27,111 nt of DNA from assembly GCA_045628845.1 (NCBI GenBank), contig JAZQQE010000034.1:1-27111 (forward strand), read 5' to 3'. Every line of letters starts with the position of its first letter. Position 1 is the first letter of the stretch. Below are positions 7,351-13,632 of this stretch, piece after piece. The translations under genes were made by a program, and so were the position numbers. Source of the stretch: RGIG7949 sp045628845 (GTDB lineage Bacteria > Bacillota > Clostridia > Oscillospirales > Oscillospiraceae). A model generated the notes under the pieces. It saw only the letters and a program-made list of their open reading frames with translations, was not told the origin of the DNA and searched no databases.

Positions 7351-9432
7351 ATGAGTGATCCGTCCGTAACCTTCGGAAGCAAGGTCTTTGACGATGTCGT
7401 CATGCGCGACCGTCTTCCGGCCGAGGCCTACAATTCCATCCATGCAGCCATCGAACTCGGAACGCCCATACCCCGCCGCGATGCGGATATCATCGCCGGC
7501 GCGATGAAGGACTGGGCGATAGAGCTCGGGGCGACGCATTTCACGCATTGGTTCCAGCCGATGACGAACGTGACCGCGGAGAAGCATGACAGCTACATCT
7601 CCACGCGGCGCGACGGTACGGCGATAATGGAATTCTCGGGCAAGGAGCTCGTCAAGGGCGAGTCCGACGCCTCGAGCTTCCCGTCCGGCGGCCTGCGCGC
7701 GACCTTCGAGGCCCGCGGCTATACCTCATGGGACCCGACCTCCCGTGTCTTCGTAAAGGACGACACGCTCTACATCCCGTGCGCCTTCTATTCCTACAGC
7801 GGCGTCGCCCTCGATAAGAAGACCCCGCTCATGCGTTCCATCGCCGCGCTCAATACGCAGGCTCTGCGCGTACTGCGCCTCTTCGGGAGCACAGCCCGCA
7901 GAGTAACACCGACCGTCGGCGCGGAGCAGGAATACTTCCTCGTCGATAAAAAGAACTTTGACCTCCGCAAGGACCTCGTGTTCACGGGCCGCACGCTCTT
8001 CGGCGCCAGACCTCCTCGCGGTCAGGAGCTCGGAGACCACTACTACGGCTCCATAAAGCCGCGCATCAGAGCCTTCATGAAGGATCTCGACAAGGAGCTG
8101 TGGGAGCTCGGCATCCCTGCCAAGACGGAGCATAACGAGGCTGCCCCCGCTCAGCACGAGCTCGCTCTGCTTCACTCCGACGCGAATATCGCGACCGACC
8201 ACAATCAGCTGACAATGGAGCTCATGTGCTCCGTCGCCGCAAGGCACGGCCTCGTCTGCCTTCTCCACGAAAAGCCCTTCAGAGGCGTTAACGGCTCCGG
8301 CAAGCACAATAACTGGTCGATGGCGACCGATACGGGCCTCAACCTTCTTGAGCCCGGCACCTCTCCAGAGGAGAACGCGCAGTTCCTCATCTTCCTTTGC
8401 GCGCTCATCAAGGCCGTCGACGAATATCCCGAGCTCTACCGTCTCTCCGTCGCGACCGCCGGCAACGACCAGCGTCTCGGCGGCTACGAGGCGCCCCCCG
8501 CCGTTATCTCCATGTTCCTCGGCGACGACCTGACAGCGATACTCGAGGCCATAGAGGAGGGCAGGACGTACCACAGCGGAGAGGCCGAGACGATGCGCAT
8601 AGGCGTTGACGTGCTCCCGACCTTCCCGAAGGATACGACCGACCGCAACCGCACGTCGCCTCTCGCCTTCACAGGCAACAAGATAGAGTTCCGCATGCCC
8701 GGCGCGCCCATCTCCACGGCGGGCCCGAACATAATCCTCAATACGACCGTAGCGGAGTCTCTCCGCTGCTTTGCCGACGAGCTCTCCGGAGCCGACAATT
8801 TTGAGGCCGCGCTCAACGCACTCATCCGCCGCACCATCAAGGAGCACAAGCGCATCATCTTCAACGGCAACAGCTATTCGAAGGAATGGCTCGATGAGGC
8901 CGCGAGAAGGGGACTCGTCAATCTTCCCACGACGGCGGATGCCGTGCCCTGCTACCTGATGGATAAGAACGTCGAGCTCTTCGAGCGCCACGGCGTATTT
9001 ACCCGTCAGGAGATAGAGTCCCGCTGCTACATAAAGCTCACCGAGTACGGCAAGAAGATAAACATCGAGGCGCAGACCATGATCGAGATGGCCCGCCGCG
9101 AGATAATGCCGAGCGTTTTCAGCTACATGAAGGACATTGCCGACCTCGTGCTGACCAAGCGCAGGCTGTTCATGCCCAACGGGCCGGAGCAGGCGGAGCT
9201 TACCAAGCTCAGCGAGCTCGTCGAAAAGGTCGGAAACGAAGTCGCGGCGCTTGAAGCGCTCGTACCCGGCATGACCGAAAGGACCGACCCGCGCGAGCGC
9301 GCCGTGTTCTGCAAGGAGCAGGTACTCCCGTGCATGGACAAGCTCCGTGCCGCGGCGGACGAGCTCGAAACGCTGACCGGCAAGAGCTACTGGCCGTATC
9401 CGACTTACGGACGGCTGCTGTTCGACATATAA
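7351..9432 (+). CDS. glnN: Glutamine synthetase type III
   Basis: ATP-dependent ligation of ammonia to glutamate, the main ammonia-assimilating reaction. At 693 residues it has the type III length; type I enzymes are about 450. Type III signatures visible are FGSKVFDD (8-15), ATHFTHWFQPMT (61-72), EKHDSYIS, GAEQEYFLVD (190-199, metal-binding glutamate), a HNEAAPAQHEL segment, GSGKHNNWS and NRTSPLAFTGNKIEFR. Type III enzymes form double-ring dodecamers and occur in Bacteroides, cyanobacteria and many Clostridia. GGGAG is 9 bases before the ATG. The gene lies between rnj and the deaminase in the rpe operon, and no glnR, glnB or amt gene is near, so control by nitrogen status is not evident from the sequence. 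Confidence 0.97.
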   Translation: MSDPSVTFGSKVFDDVVMRDRLPAEAYNSIHAAIELGTPIPRRDADIIAGAMKDWAIELGATHFTHWFQPMTNVTAEKHDSYISTRRDGTAIMEFSGKELVKGESDASSFPSGGLRATFEARGYTSWDPTSRVFVKDDTLYIPCAFYSYSGVALDKKTPLMRSIAALNTQALRVLRLFGSTARRVTPTVGAEQEYFLVDKKNFDLRKDLVFTGRTLFGARPPRGQELGDHYYGSIKPRIRAFMKDLDKELWELGIPAKTEHNEAAPAQHELALLHSDANIATDHNQLTMELMCSVAARHGLVCLLHEKPFRGVNGSGKHNNWSMATDTGLNLLEPGTSPEENAQFLIFLCALIKAVDEYPELYRLSVATAGNDQRLGGYEAPPAVISMFLGDDLTAILEAIEEGRTYHSGEAETMRIGVDVLPTFPKDTTDRNRTSPLAFTGNKIEFRMPGAPISTAGPNIILNTTVAESLRCFADELSGADNFEAALNALIRRTIKEHKRIIFNGNSYSKEWLDEAARRGLVNLPTTADAVPCYLMDKNVELFERHGVFTRQEIESRCYIKLTEYGKKINIEAQTMIEMARREIMPSVFSYMKDIADLVLTKRRLFMPNGPEQAELTKLSELVEKVGNEVAALEALVPGMTERTDPRERAVFCKEQVLPCMDKLRAAADELETLTGKSYWPYPTYGRLLFDI

Positions 9433-9444
9433 CGGAGGGAATGT

Positions 9445-9912
9445 ATGCGTAAGGACAAAGTGAACTATTACCTCGACATCGCCGACGCCGTGAGGAGCCG
9501 CAGTACGTGTCTTCGCAGGCAGTACGGAGCCATCATCGTCAAGAACGACGAGATAGTAGCGACGGGCTATAACGGTGCGCCCCGGGGCAGGAAAAACTGC
9601 AACGAGGTAGGCAGATGCACCCGCGAGATACTTAACATCCCGAGCGGCGAGCGCTACGAGCTCTGCCGCAGCGTCCACGCCGAGGCAAACGCGATAATCT
9701 CCGCCCAGCGCTCTGCTATGATCGGCGGTACGCTGTACCTCGCAGGACGCGAGACCGTGAGCGGCGATATCATGGATACGACGACGCCCTGCTCCATGTG
9801 CAGAAGGATGATAATCAACGCCGGAATAGAAAAGGTCATCTGCAAAACGGGTGACGACAGCTACACCGTGACCGACGTCTCCGAGTGGATAGAACACGAC
9901 GATTCCCTGTAA
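9445..9912 (+). CDS. ComEB-like dCMP deaminase
   Basis: A zinc-dependent cytidine/deoxycytidylate deaminase of 155 residues. The zinc site is HAE (78-80) and PCSMC (115-119), in the order expected for the family. The N-terminal YLDIADAVRSRSTCLRRQYGAIIVKND and the ATGYNGAPRG segment are typical of the dCMP deaminase/ComEB branch, so the likely reaction is dCMP to dUMP, feeding thymidylate synthesis. ComEB is the Bacillus homologue in the competence operon; no comEA or comEC is present here. GGAGG lies 6 bases before the ATG and 12 bases separate it from glnN, so it is the last gene of the operon. The inverted-repeat element begins 8 bases after the stop. Confidence 0.93.
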   Translation: MRKDKVNYYLDIADAVRSRSTCLRRQYGAIIVKNDEIVATGYNGAPRGRKNCNEVGRCTREILNIPSGERYELCRSVHAEANAIISAQRSAMIGGTLYLAGRETVSGDIMDTTTPCSMCRRMIINAGIEKVICKTGDDSYTVTDVSEWIEHDDSL

Positions 9913-9920
9913 ATACATAT

Positions 9921-10196
9921 AAAAGCCGACGGTGCTCGTTCGGGACAGCCGGATAAGGATTTTTTCTTGCCGGAACGGCAAAAAGAATGTGAATAAGCCC
10001 GGGACAGAAGTTTTTGCTTCTATCCCGGGTTTACTTTATCTGCTGATAATATGGACTTGCTTCGCAAGAGACTTTGTGTTTTTTGCCTATTTCAGTTTTC
10101 TCGCTCGACGTATCGGCATACGCCTTCGTTCGAAAACGAAAATTCCGGCTATGCCTCTCTCCTTATCTGACTGTCCCGTTTGCACCGCCGGCTTTT
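9921..10196. repeat. 276-bp element with imperfect terminal inverted repeats (MITE or fold-back type)
   Basis: The left end (9921-9975) and the reverse complement of the right end (10196-10143) share blocks in the same order. The first is AAAAGCCG[A/G]CGGTGC (14 of 15 bases), then CGGGACAG (identical), a GATAAGGA block, and GCCGGAA. The whole segment could fold as one long hairpin, with a further hairpin at 9998-10029 in the middle. No convincing gene lies inside; the 90- and 73-residue open frames start or end inside the repeat arms and look incidental. ACATAT lies just left (9915-9920) and again at 10208-10213, but the second copy is 11 bases outside the arm, so it is at best an uncertain target duplication. 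The element occupies the gap between two convergent transcription units. It could instead be two inverted copies of an intergenic repeat unit. Confidence 0.6.
9998..10029 (+). terminator. Hairpin inside the repeat element, possible terminator of the rpe operon
   Basis: CCCGGGACAGAAG pairs with CTTCTATCCCGGG with one C-A mismatch, over a TTTTTG loop, and is followed by TTTACTTTA. It is the first strong stem with a T-rich tail after the deaminase gene. Confidence 0.5.
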
Positions 10197-10216
10197 GCAC
10201 ATGATGCACATATAAA

Positions 10217-10248
10217 AAGAAGGAGTATGCCGGAGCATACTCCTTCTT
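10217..10248 (-). terminator. Terminator after the FAD oxidoreductase gene
   Basis: A perfect 14-bp stem (10217-10230 with 10235-10248) has a 4-base loop. Read on the minus strand it is followed by TTTATATG, and it starts 17 bases after the stop codon. It could also stop plus-strand read-through. Confidence 0.85.
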
Positions 10249-10264
10249 CTCGTAAATGGGCTGA

Positions 10265-11713
10265 TTACTGGAGCCAGGGAGGCAGCTGGCCATGACGGCC
10301 ATAGTCGCAGGCTTCGAGGTCGGCGACGAGCTGAGGATCGGTGTTGTCCTGGCGGGGCAGAGGCACATCCTGCTCGTGAGAGAGAATGTACTGGACCTTC
10401 TTGATATCGACGCCGTGAGCGGTCGTTCCGTCCTTGACGGCGACAGCGGCAGCAACGCCGGTAGCCTGACCGGTCTGCACGCACTGCGGGATGAGCTGTA
10501 CGGCACCGATGGCGAGCGGGTCGGCGGAGATGTGACGGCCGGCGGCGAGCAGGTTCTCGATCTTCTGAGCGAGAAGCGCGCGGTACGGGATCTCGATGGG
10601 GGCTTCGCAGTAGCCGGTGGAGGACCACGCGATGACGTCGTCATAAGCCGGGTTCTCGACGAAGTTCTGCTTGGTCATGACGAGCTCACCGTTAAGTCTG
10701 CGGGAGCAGCGGGTGCCAAGCTGAGGAGCGATATCCATGAGGTAGGCATCCTTGAAGACGAACGGAAGAGCCCTCTTGCAGAAGGCAAGGATGCGGCGGA
10801 TGGAGTCGCGGACGATAAGCTGGGTGTTGCGGATGTCGTCGAGGTCGGTGCAGTTCATGCCGTTGAGCCAGTTGTTGAACCAGACGGTCTTGAAGTTGGC
10901 GCAGGGGAAGAACAGGGTCTTGTAGCCGGCGACTCTGAAGAGCTCTTCGTTGAAAGCGTTGACGAGAGCGGGATTCTCATCGGCCCACTTCATGTAGGCT
11001 TCGTAGTCGACGTTGGTGACACGCCAGACAAGAGCGGTCTGGTTGTCGCGCTGACCCTCGGCGATAATGCCGTCCTTGCCGAAGAACGGAGCACCGGACT
11101 GGGCGACGATGTCGAGGTCACCGGTGCAGTCGATGACGATCTTCGCCCAAACGACCTTACGGCCGGCCTTGGACTCGAAGATAACGCCCTTGATGGTGTT
11201 GTCCTCGACGACGGGCTTGGTGCCCCAACAGTCGAGAAGCATGGTGATGTTCGGGCACTCTTCGACCATGGCGTCCATTTCGAGCTTGATCTGCTGAGGA
11301 TCGAAGTTCGGGGAGCGGCTGACGACGGCGTTCTCGCCTCTGCCTCTTACGCAGGAGAAGACGCCCTTCCAGCGGTCGACGATGATCGGGTTGCTGGAAC
11401 CGGCCTCATCGAGAGTCGGGCTCATGTAAGCGTCGGGCGCGTTTCTGTCAAGACGGGTGAACCACTCTTCCTGAATACCGCGGATGATGGAATACTTGCG
11501 CCAGTTGAGAGAGGGGATCATGAGAACGTAGCCTCCGGTGACGTCGCCGCCGAAGTAGCCGTAACGCTCCATAAGGAAGACCTTCGCATCGGGGTTGGCA
11601 CGGGCCGCCGCGACAGCAGCGGAGTGGCCGGCTGCACCGCCGCCTACGACGAGTATGTCGCAGGAACCGTATACGGGCAGCTCATTCGGAGTTTCTAAAT
11701 ACTTTTCGCTCAT
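10265..11713 (-). CDS. FAD-dependent oxidoreductase (FAD_oxidored-like), substrate unknown
   Basis: A soluble flavoprotein of 482 residues. The dinucleotide-binding motif VVGGGAAG is at 22-29, followed by the ribose-binding acidic end of strand beta-2 at LMERYGYFGG (47-56). A second flavin contact, KIVIDCTGDLDI, lies in the middle, and a C-terminal block contains AAGRHISADPLAIGAVQLIPQC. The overall look is that of the large FAD_oxidored family (Pfam PF12831 type), which has many uncharacterised members. No signal peptide or membrane segment is visible. The ATG at 11713 has AGGA 8 bases upstream; the ATG at 11719 would be too close. It is monocistronic with its own promoter and terminator. Isoleucine codons in the stretches I translated are nearly all ATC, whereas neighbours such as clpC and nnr often use ATA, which suggests high expression. 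No partner enzyme or transporter is adjacent, so I assign no substrate. Confidence 0.85.
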   Translation of the reverse strand: MSEKYLETPNELPVYGSCDILVVGGGAAGHSAAVAAARANPDAKVFLMERYGYFGGDVTGGYVLMIPSLNWRKYSIIRGIQEEWFTRLDRNAPDAYMSPTLDEAGSSNPIIVDRWKGVFSCVRGRGENAVVSRSPNFDPQQIKLEMDAMVEECPNITMLLDCWGTKPVVEDNTIKGVIFESKAGRKVVWAKIVIDCTGDLDIVAQSGAPFFGKDGIIAEGQRDNQTALVWRVTNVDYEAYMKWADENPALVNAFNEELFRVAGYKTLFFPCANFKTVWFNNWLNGMNCTDLDDIRNTQLIVRDSIRRILAFCKRALPFVFKDAYLMDIAPQLGTRCSRRLNGELVMTKQNFVENPAYDDVIAWSSTGYCEAPIEIPYRALLAQKIENLLAAGRHISADPLAIGAVQLIPQCVQTGQATGVAAAVAVKDGTTAHGVDIKKVQYILSHEQDVPLPRQDNTDPQLVADLEACDYGRHGQLPPWLQ

Positions 11714-11754
11714 GTGCATGGTCCTTTCATTTTATTTTAATTTCTGATGGATAT

Positions 11755-11783
11755 ATATTATCAAACAAATTTGGAAAATTCAA
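11755..11783 (-). promoter_or_regulatory. Promoter of the FAD oxidoreductase gene
   Basis: On the minus strand TTGAAT (11783-11778), a 17-base spacer, then TAATAT (11760-11755), in a strikingly AT-rich segment. The terminator of the upstream unit lies just before it. Confidence 0.65.
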
Positions 11784-11815
11784 GGGTATAAACTGTTGAA
11801 AATAAACAAAAAAAG

Positions 11816-11846
11816 AGGCGGGACACGTTAATCTTGTGTCCCGCCT
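11816..11846 (-). terminator. Terminator after the NlpC/P60 gene
   Basis: AGGCGGGACAC (11816-11826) pairs perfectly with GTGTCCCGCCT (11836-11846). On the minus strand it is followed by CTTTTTTTG, a clear U-run, and begins 10 bases after the stop codon. Confidence 0.92.
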
Positions 11847-11856
11847 GCGGGAATGG

Positions 11857-12768
11857 TCATTCGGTTTCGGCAGGAAGCTCGGTACCGGCAACGTGGACGC
11901 AGCCGTAGTAGTGATTTTCGTAGTACCAGTCGCTCATGCTGTTGATGGTCACACAGCCCTTTCCGCTCGAGGAGTGGATGAACTGCCCGTCGCCTATGTA
12001 GAGTCCGACGTGCTCGATGGAGGTGCTGTAAGTCGAGGAGAAGAAGACGAGGTCGCCGACCTCGAGCTGGTCGCGGGATATCGAGGGCCCGTTGTTCCAC
12101 TGGGTGGAAGCGGTGCGGTTGAAGTCGTCAAATCCGAATTTCCTGAAAAGGAAGTAGGTGAAGCCGGAGCAGTCGAAGCCCGATTCGGACGAGCCGCCGT
12201 ACACGTACGGAGTGCCGAGATAAGCTCGGGATTCCTCGGCCATCTTCATTCCGACCGTGACGGTGTCGATGCTGCGCGTGATGCCGAGATCCTGCTCGAC
12301 TATCTTCACGTAGTCGCTGCTGACGTAGCCCTGCCTGCCGTTGAACACGACCTTGTACCATTCTCCGTCCACGCCGAGGACCTCGACTGTGTCGGTACGG
12401 TACAGATAGTCGAGAACGGAGCTCGTGAGAGACGGAGCGGAGCGGAGGCGGACGCTGTCGCCGGTTATCTCCGCGTCGCCGAAGAGCACTTCTATTTCGG
12501 GCTTGAGCTCGACGTAGCTCGTGTGCATGTAGCCCTCGACTCCGTCGACGAGCACCTTATACCAGGAGGAGTTAACCTTCTCCTCGACGATGACCTCGGA
12601 GCCGTTTTTGATGACGGCGAGGACGGTCGAATTCGTATTGGGCTCGGCGCGGAAGTTTATCGCGGAGGCGGTGACGACGCCTGCGCCGAGATTGGCGGCA
12701 AACGCGCCGGTCGCAAGCGCGAAGACGAGAGTGACTGTCATAAGCGCGACGGCTAATGTTTTTTTCAT
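11857..12768 (-). CDS. Secreted SH3b-NlpC/P60 peptidoglycan hydrolase
   Basis: A cell wall endopeptidase that probably cuts stem peptides at gamma-D-Glu bonds. The 303 residues begin with a signal peptide (KK, then a hydrophobic run, cleavage after about 24 at AFA). Two bacterial SH3 domains follow, at about 31-88 (INFRAEPNTNSTVLAVI) and 102-158 (VRLRSAPSLTSSVLDYL). The C-terminal NlpC/P60 domain (about 170-295) has Cys 200 in GFDCSGF, His 253 in EHVGLY and His 265 in FIHSS, the expected catalytic triad. GGAG lies 5 bases before the ATG. It follows the 97-residue gene with 62 bases between them and no terminator, so they are probably co-transcribed. A small hairpin CCCGCA/TGCGGG lies just upstream of the ribosome site. 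It may act in growth, separation or spore germination; the sequence does not decide. Confidence 0.94.
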   Translation of the reverse strand: MKKTLAVALMTVTLVFALATGAFAANLGAGVVTASAINFRAEPNTNSTVLAVIKNGSEVIVEEKVNSSWYKVLVDGVEGYMHTSYVELKPEIEVLFGDAEITGDSVRLRSAPSLTSSVLDYLYRTDTVEVLGVDGEWYKVVFNGRQGYVSSDYVKIVEQDLGITRSIDTVTVGMKMAEESRAYLGTPYVYGGSSESGFDCSGFTYFLFRKFGFDDFNRTASTQWNNGPSISRDQLEVGDLVFFSSTYSTSIEHVGLYIGDGQFIHSSSGKGCVTINSMSDWYYENHYYGCVHVAGTELPAETE

Positions 12769-12830
12769 ACTATCTCCATCCCGCAGGAATGTGCGGGAGC
12801 CGCATTGACGGTCTGCGGCGTGACCGGGAT

Positions 12831-13124
12831 TCAGCGTCCGGAGAGAGCGCGGGAGAGCCAGACCTCCGCGACGTCCATCGCGTTGTAGAGACCTTCCTTT
12901 TCGGTCTTCTTGACGACGCGGTCGCGCGACTTGATGTCCGGATCCGTGAGCTGAAGCTGAACGCTGACTTTCTTGGCAACGGTGATGTCCTTGACGGGAG
13001 CGCTGTCAAGTATCTGCATCATGATGATGTATTTGTCGGACATGCGTCCATAGTAAATGATGTTGTCTTTTCTCATAAGGGGAATGCCCTTGTATTCGAG
13101 AATGTCCTTTTTAGTTCCTGCCAT
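12831..13124 (-). CDS. Uncharacterised 97-residue protein, first gene of the NlpC/P60 unit
   Basis: I do not recognise a named family, although the clear promoter, ribosome site and codon use show it is real. The start is ATG 13124 (GGAGG 7 bases upstream); a longer frame to 13163 lacks a ribosome site. It is a small soluble, basic protein with no signal peptide, Cys or membrane segment. Notable stretches are KGIPLMRKDNIIYYG and YIIMMQILDS, which look like beta strands, and a C-terminal half rich in charged residues (TDPDIKSRDRVVKKTEKEG) ending in a helix-like MDVAEVWLSRAL. Its pairing with a wall hydrolase hints at a cell-envelope or developmental role, but that is only context. Confidence 0.8.
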   Translation of the reverse strand: MAGTKKDILEYKGIPLMRKDNIIYYGRMSDKYIIMMQILDSAPVKDITVAKKVSVQLQLTDPDIKSRDRVVKKTEKEGLYNAMDVAEVWLSRALSGR

Positions 13125-13145
13125 TGGTATCCTCCATATCACGCT

Positions 13146-13161
13146 GTTACCGAATTGTAAC
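13146..13161. promoter_or_regulatory. Palindrome GTTAC-N6-GTAAC over the -10 box
   Basis: GTTAC (13146-13150) and GTAAC (13157-13161) form a 5-bp-arm inverted repeat that covers the TACAAT -10 box of the 97-residue gene, the usual place for a repressor operator. A similar palindrome lies at the ireB promoter. Confidence 0.35.
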
Positions 13162-13182
13162 ACATTGTTGTCTGATTGTCAA
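13154..13182 (-). promoter_or_regulatory. Near-consensus sigma-A promoter of the 97-residue/NlpC unit
   Basis: On the minus strand TTGACA (13182-13177), exactly 17 bases, then TACAAT (13159-13154). The gene starts about 30 bases downstream of the -10 box. Confidence 0.88.
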
Positions 13183-13248
13183 TCATATGCTGACACTCCA
13201 TAATACGCCATTTCGACGCGGAAAACAAGGGATATGACAGATAAAAAG

Positions 13249-13277
13249 CTCCGGAGCGCGGGAATTGCGCTCCGGAG
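13249..13277 (-). terminator. Terminator after ireB
   Basis: CTCCGGAGCGC (13249-13259) pairs perfectly with GCGCTCCGGAG (13267-13277), with a 7-base loop. Read on the minus strand it is followed by CTTTTTATC, ten bases after the ireB stop. Confidence 0.92.
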
Positions 13278-13286
13278 AGAGAATTT

Positions 13287-13526
13287 TTATTTGCCGAGGT
13301 AGCTCACGACCAGCTCCTGAAGGAGCTCATCGCGGTCGAGCTGACATATAAGAGTGCGCGCGTTGTTGTAGTTCGTGATATAAGTCGGGTCCTCGGTCAC
13401 TATATATCCGACCAGCTGATTGATGGGGTTGTAGCCCTTGATAAGAAGAGCGTTGTAAACGGTCGTGAGGATCTCCTTTATCTGCATGCCGGAATCCACA
13501 ACTTTGAATTTGCGTGTTTCGTCCAT
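13287..13526 (-). CDS. ireB: IreB family regulatory phosphoprotein (UPF0297/YrzL)
   Basis: A 79-residue cytosolic protein. In Enterococcus the homologue is a substrate of the PASTA kinase IreK and affects cephalosporin resistance. The family signature is plain: KFKVVDSGMQIKEILTTVYNAL in the N-terminal half, then KGYNPINQLVGYIVTEDPTYIT (30-51), and ELLQELVVSYL at the C-terminus. The length fits (80-90 is usual). GGGAGG is 8 bases before the ATG. In Bacillus the gene lies between alaS and ruvX; here it follows pheT with 106 bases between, and neither alaS nor ruvX is present. It has its own promoter (13576-13604), and because no terminator separates it from pheT it may also be read from the pheST transcript. 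Confidence 0.93.
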   Translation of the reverse strand: MDETRKFKVVDSGMQIKEILTTVYNALLIKGYNPINQLVGYIVTEDPTYITNYNNARTLICQLDRDELLQELVVSYLGK

Positions 13527-13575
13527 CTATTTAGCCTCCCATCATGTCCATAGTGACTATATGCCTTATGATTTA

Positions 13576-13604
13576 ATTATATAACGGCATATATTCGCTG
13601 TAAA
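13576..13604 (-). promoter_or_regulatory. Sigma-A promoter of ireB
   Basis: On the minus strand TTTACA (13604-13599), a 17-base spacer, then TATAAT (13581-13576), a perfect -10 box. The leader before ireB is about 45 bases. Confidence 0.82.
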
Positions 13605-13620
13605 GTAACAATTATGTTAC
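13605..13620. promoter_or_regulatory. Palindrome GTAAC-N6-GTTAC next to the ireB -35 box
   Basis: GTAAC (13605-13609) and GTTAC (13616-13620) form an inverted repeat directly upstream of the ireB -35 box. It uses the same half-site, in the opposite arrangement, as the palindrome at 13146-13161. Confidence 0.3.
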
Positions 13621-13632
13621 ACAGAAGACTTG

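Noticed and set aside
5391..9981. Very long minus-strand open frames (670 residues at 5391-7403 and 751 residues at 7726-9981)
   Set aside because: They lie opposite rnj and glnN, whose identities are certain. Their translations are low-complexity (rich in D, H, R, V, E, L, Y) as expected for the complement of GC-biased codons, and they lack ribosome sites and family signatures.
9932..10204. Plus-strand open frame of 90 residues in the 350-base gap after the deaminase gene
   Set aside because: It starts and ends within the arms of the inverted repeat, has no ribosome site, and its composition is unlike the other genes. The gap holds the repeat element and terminators only.
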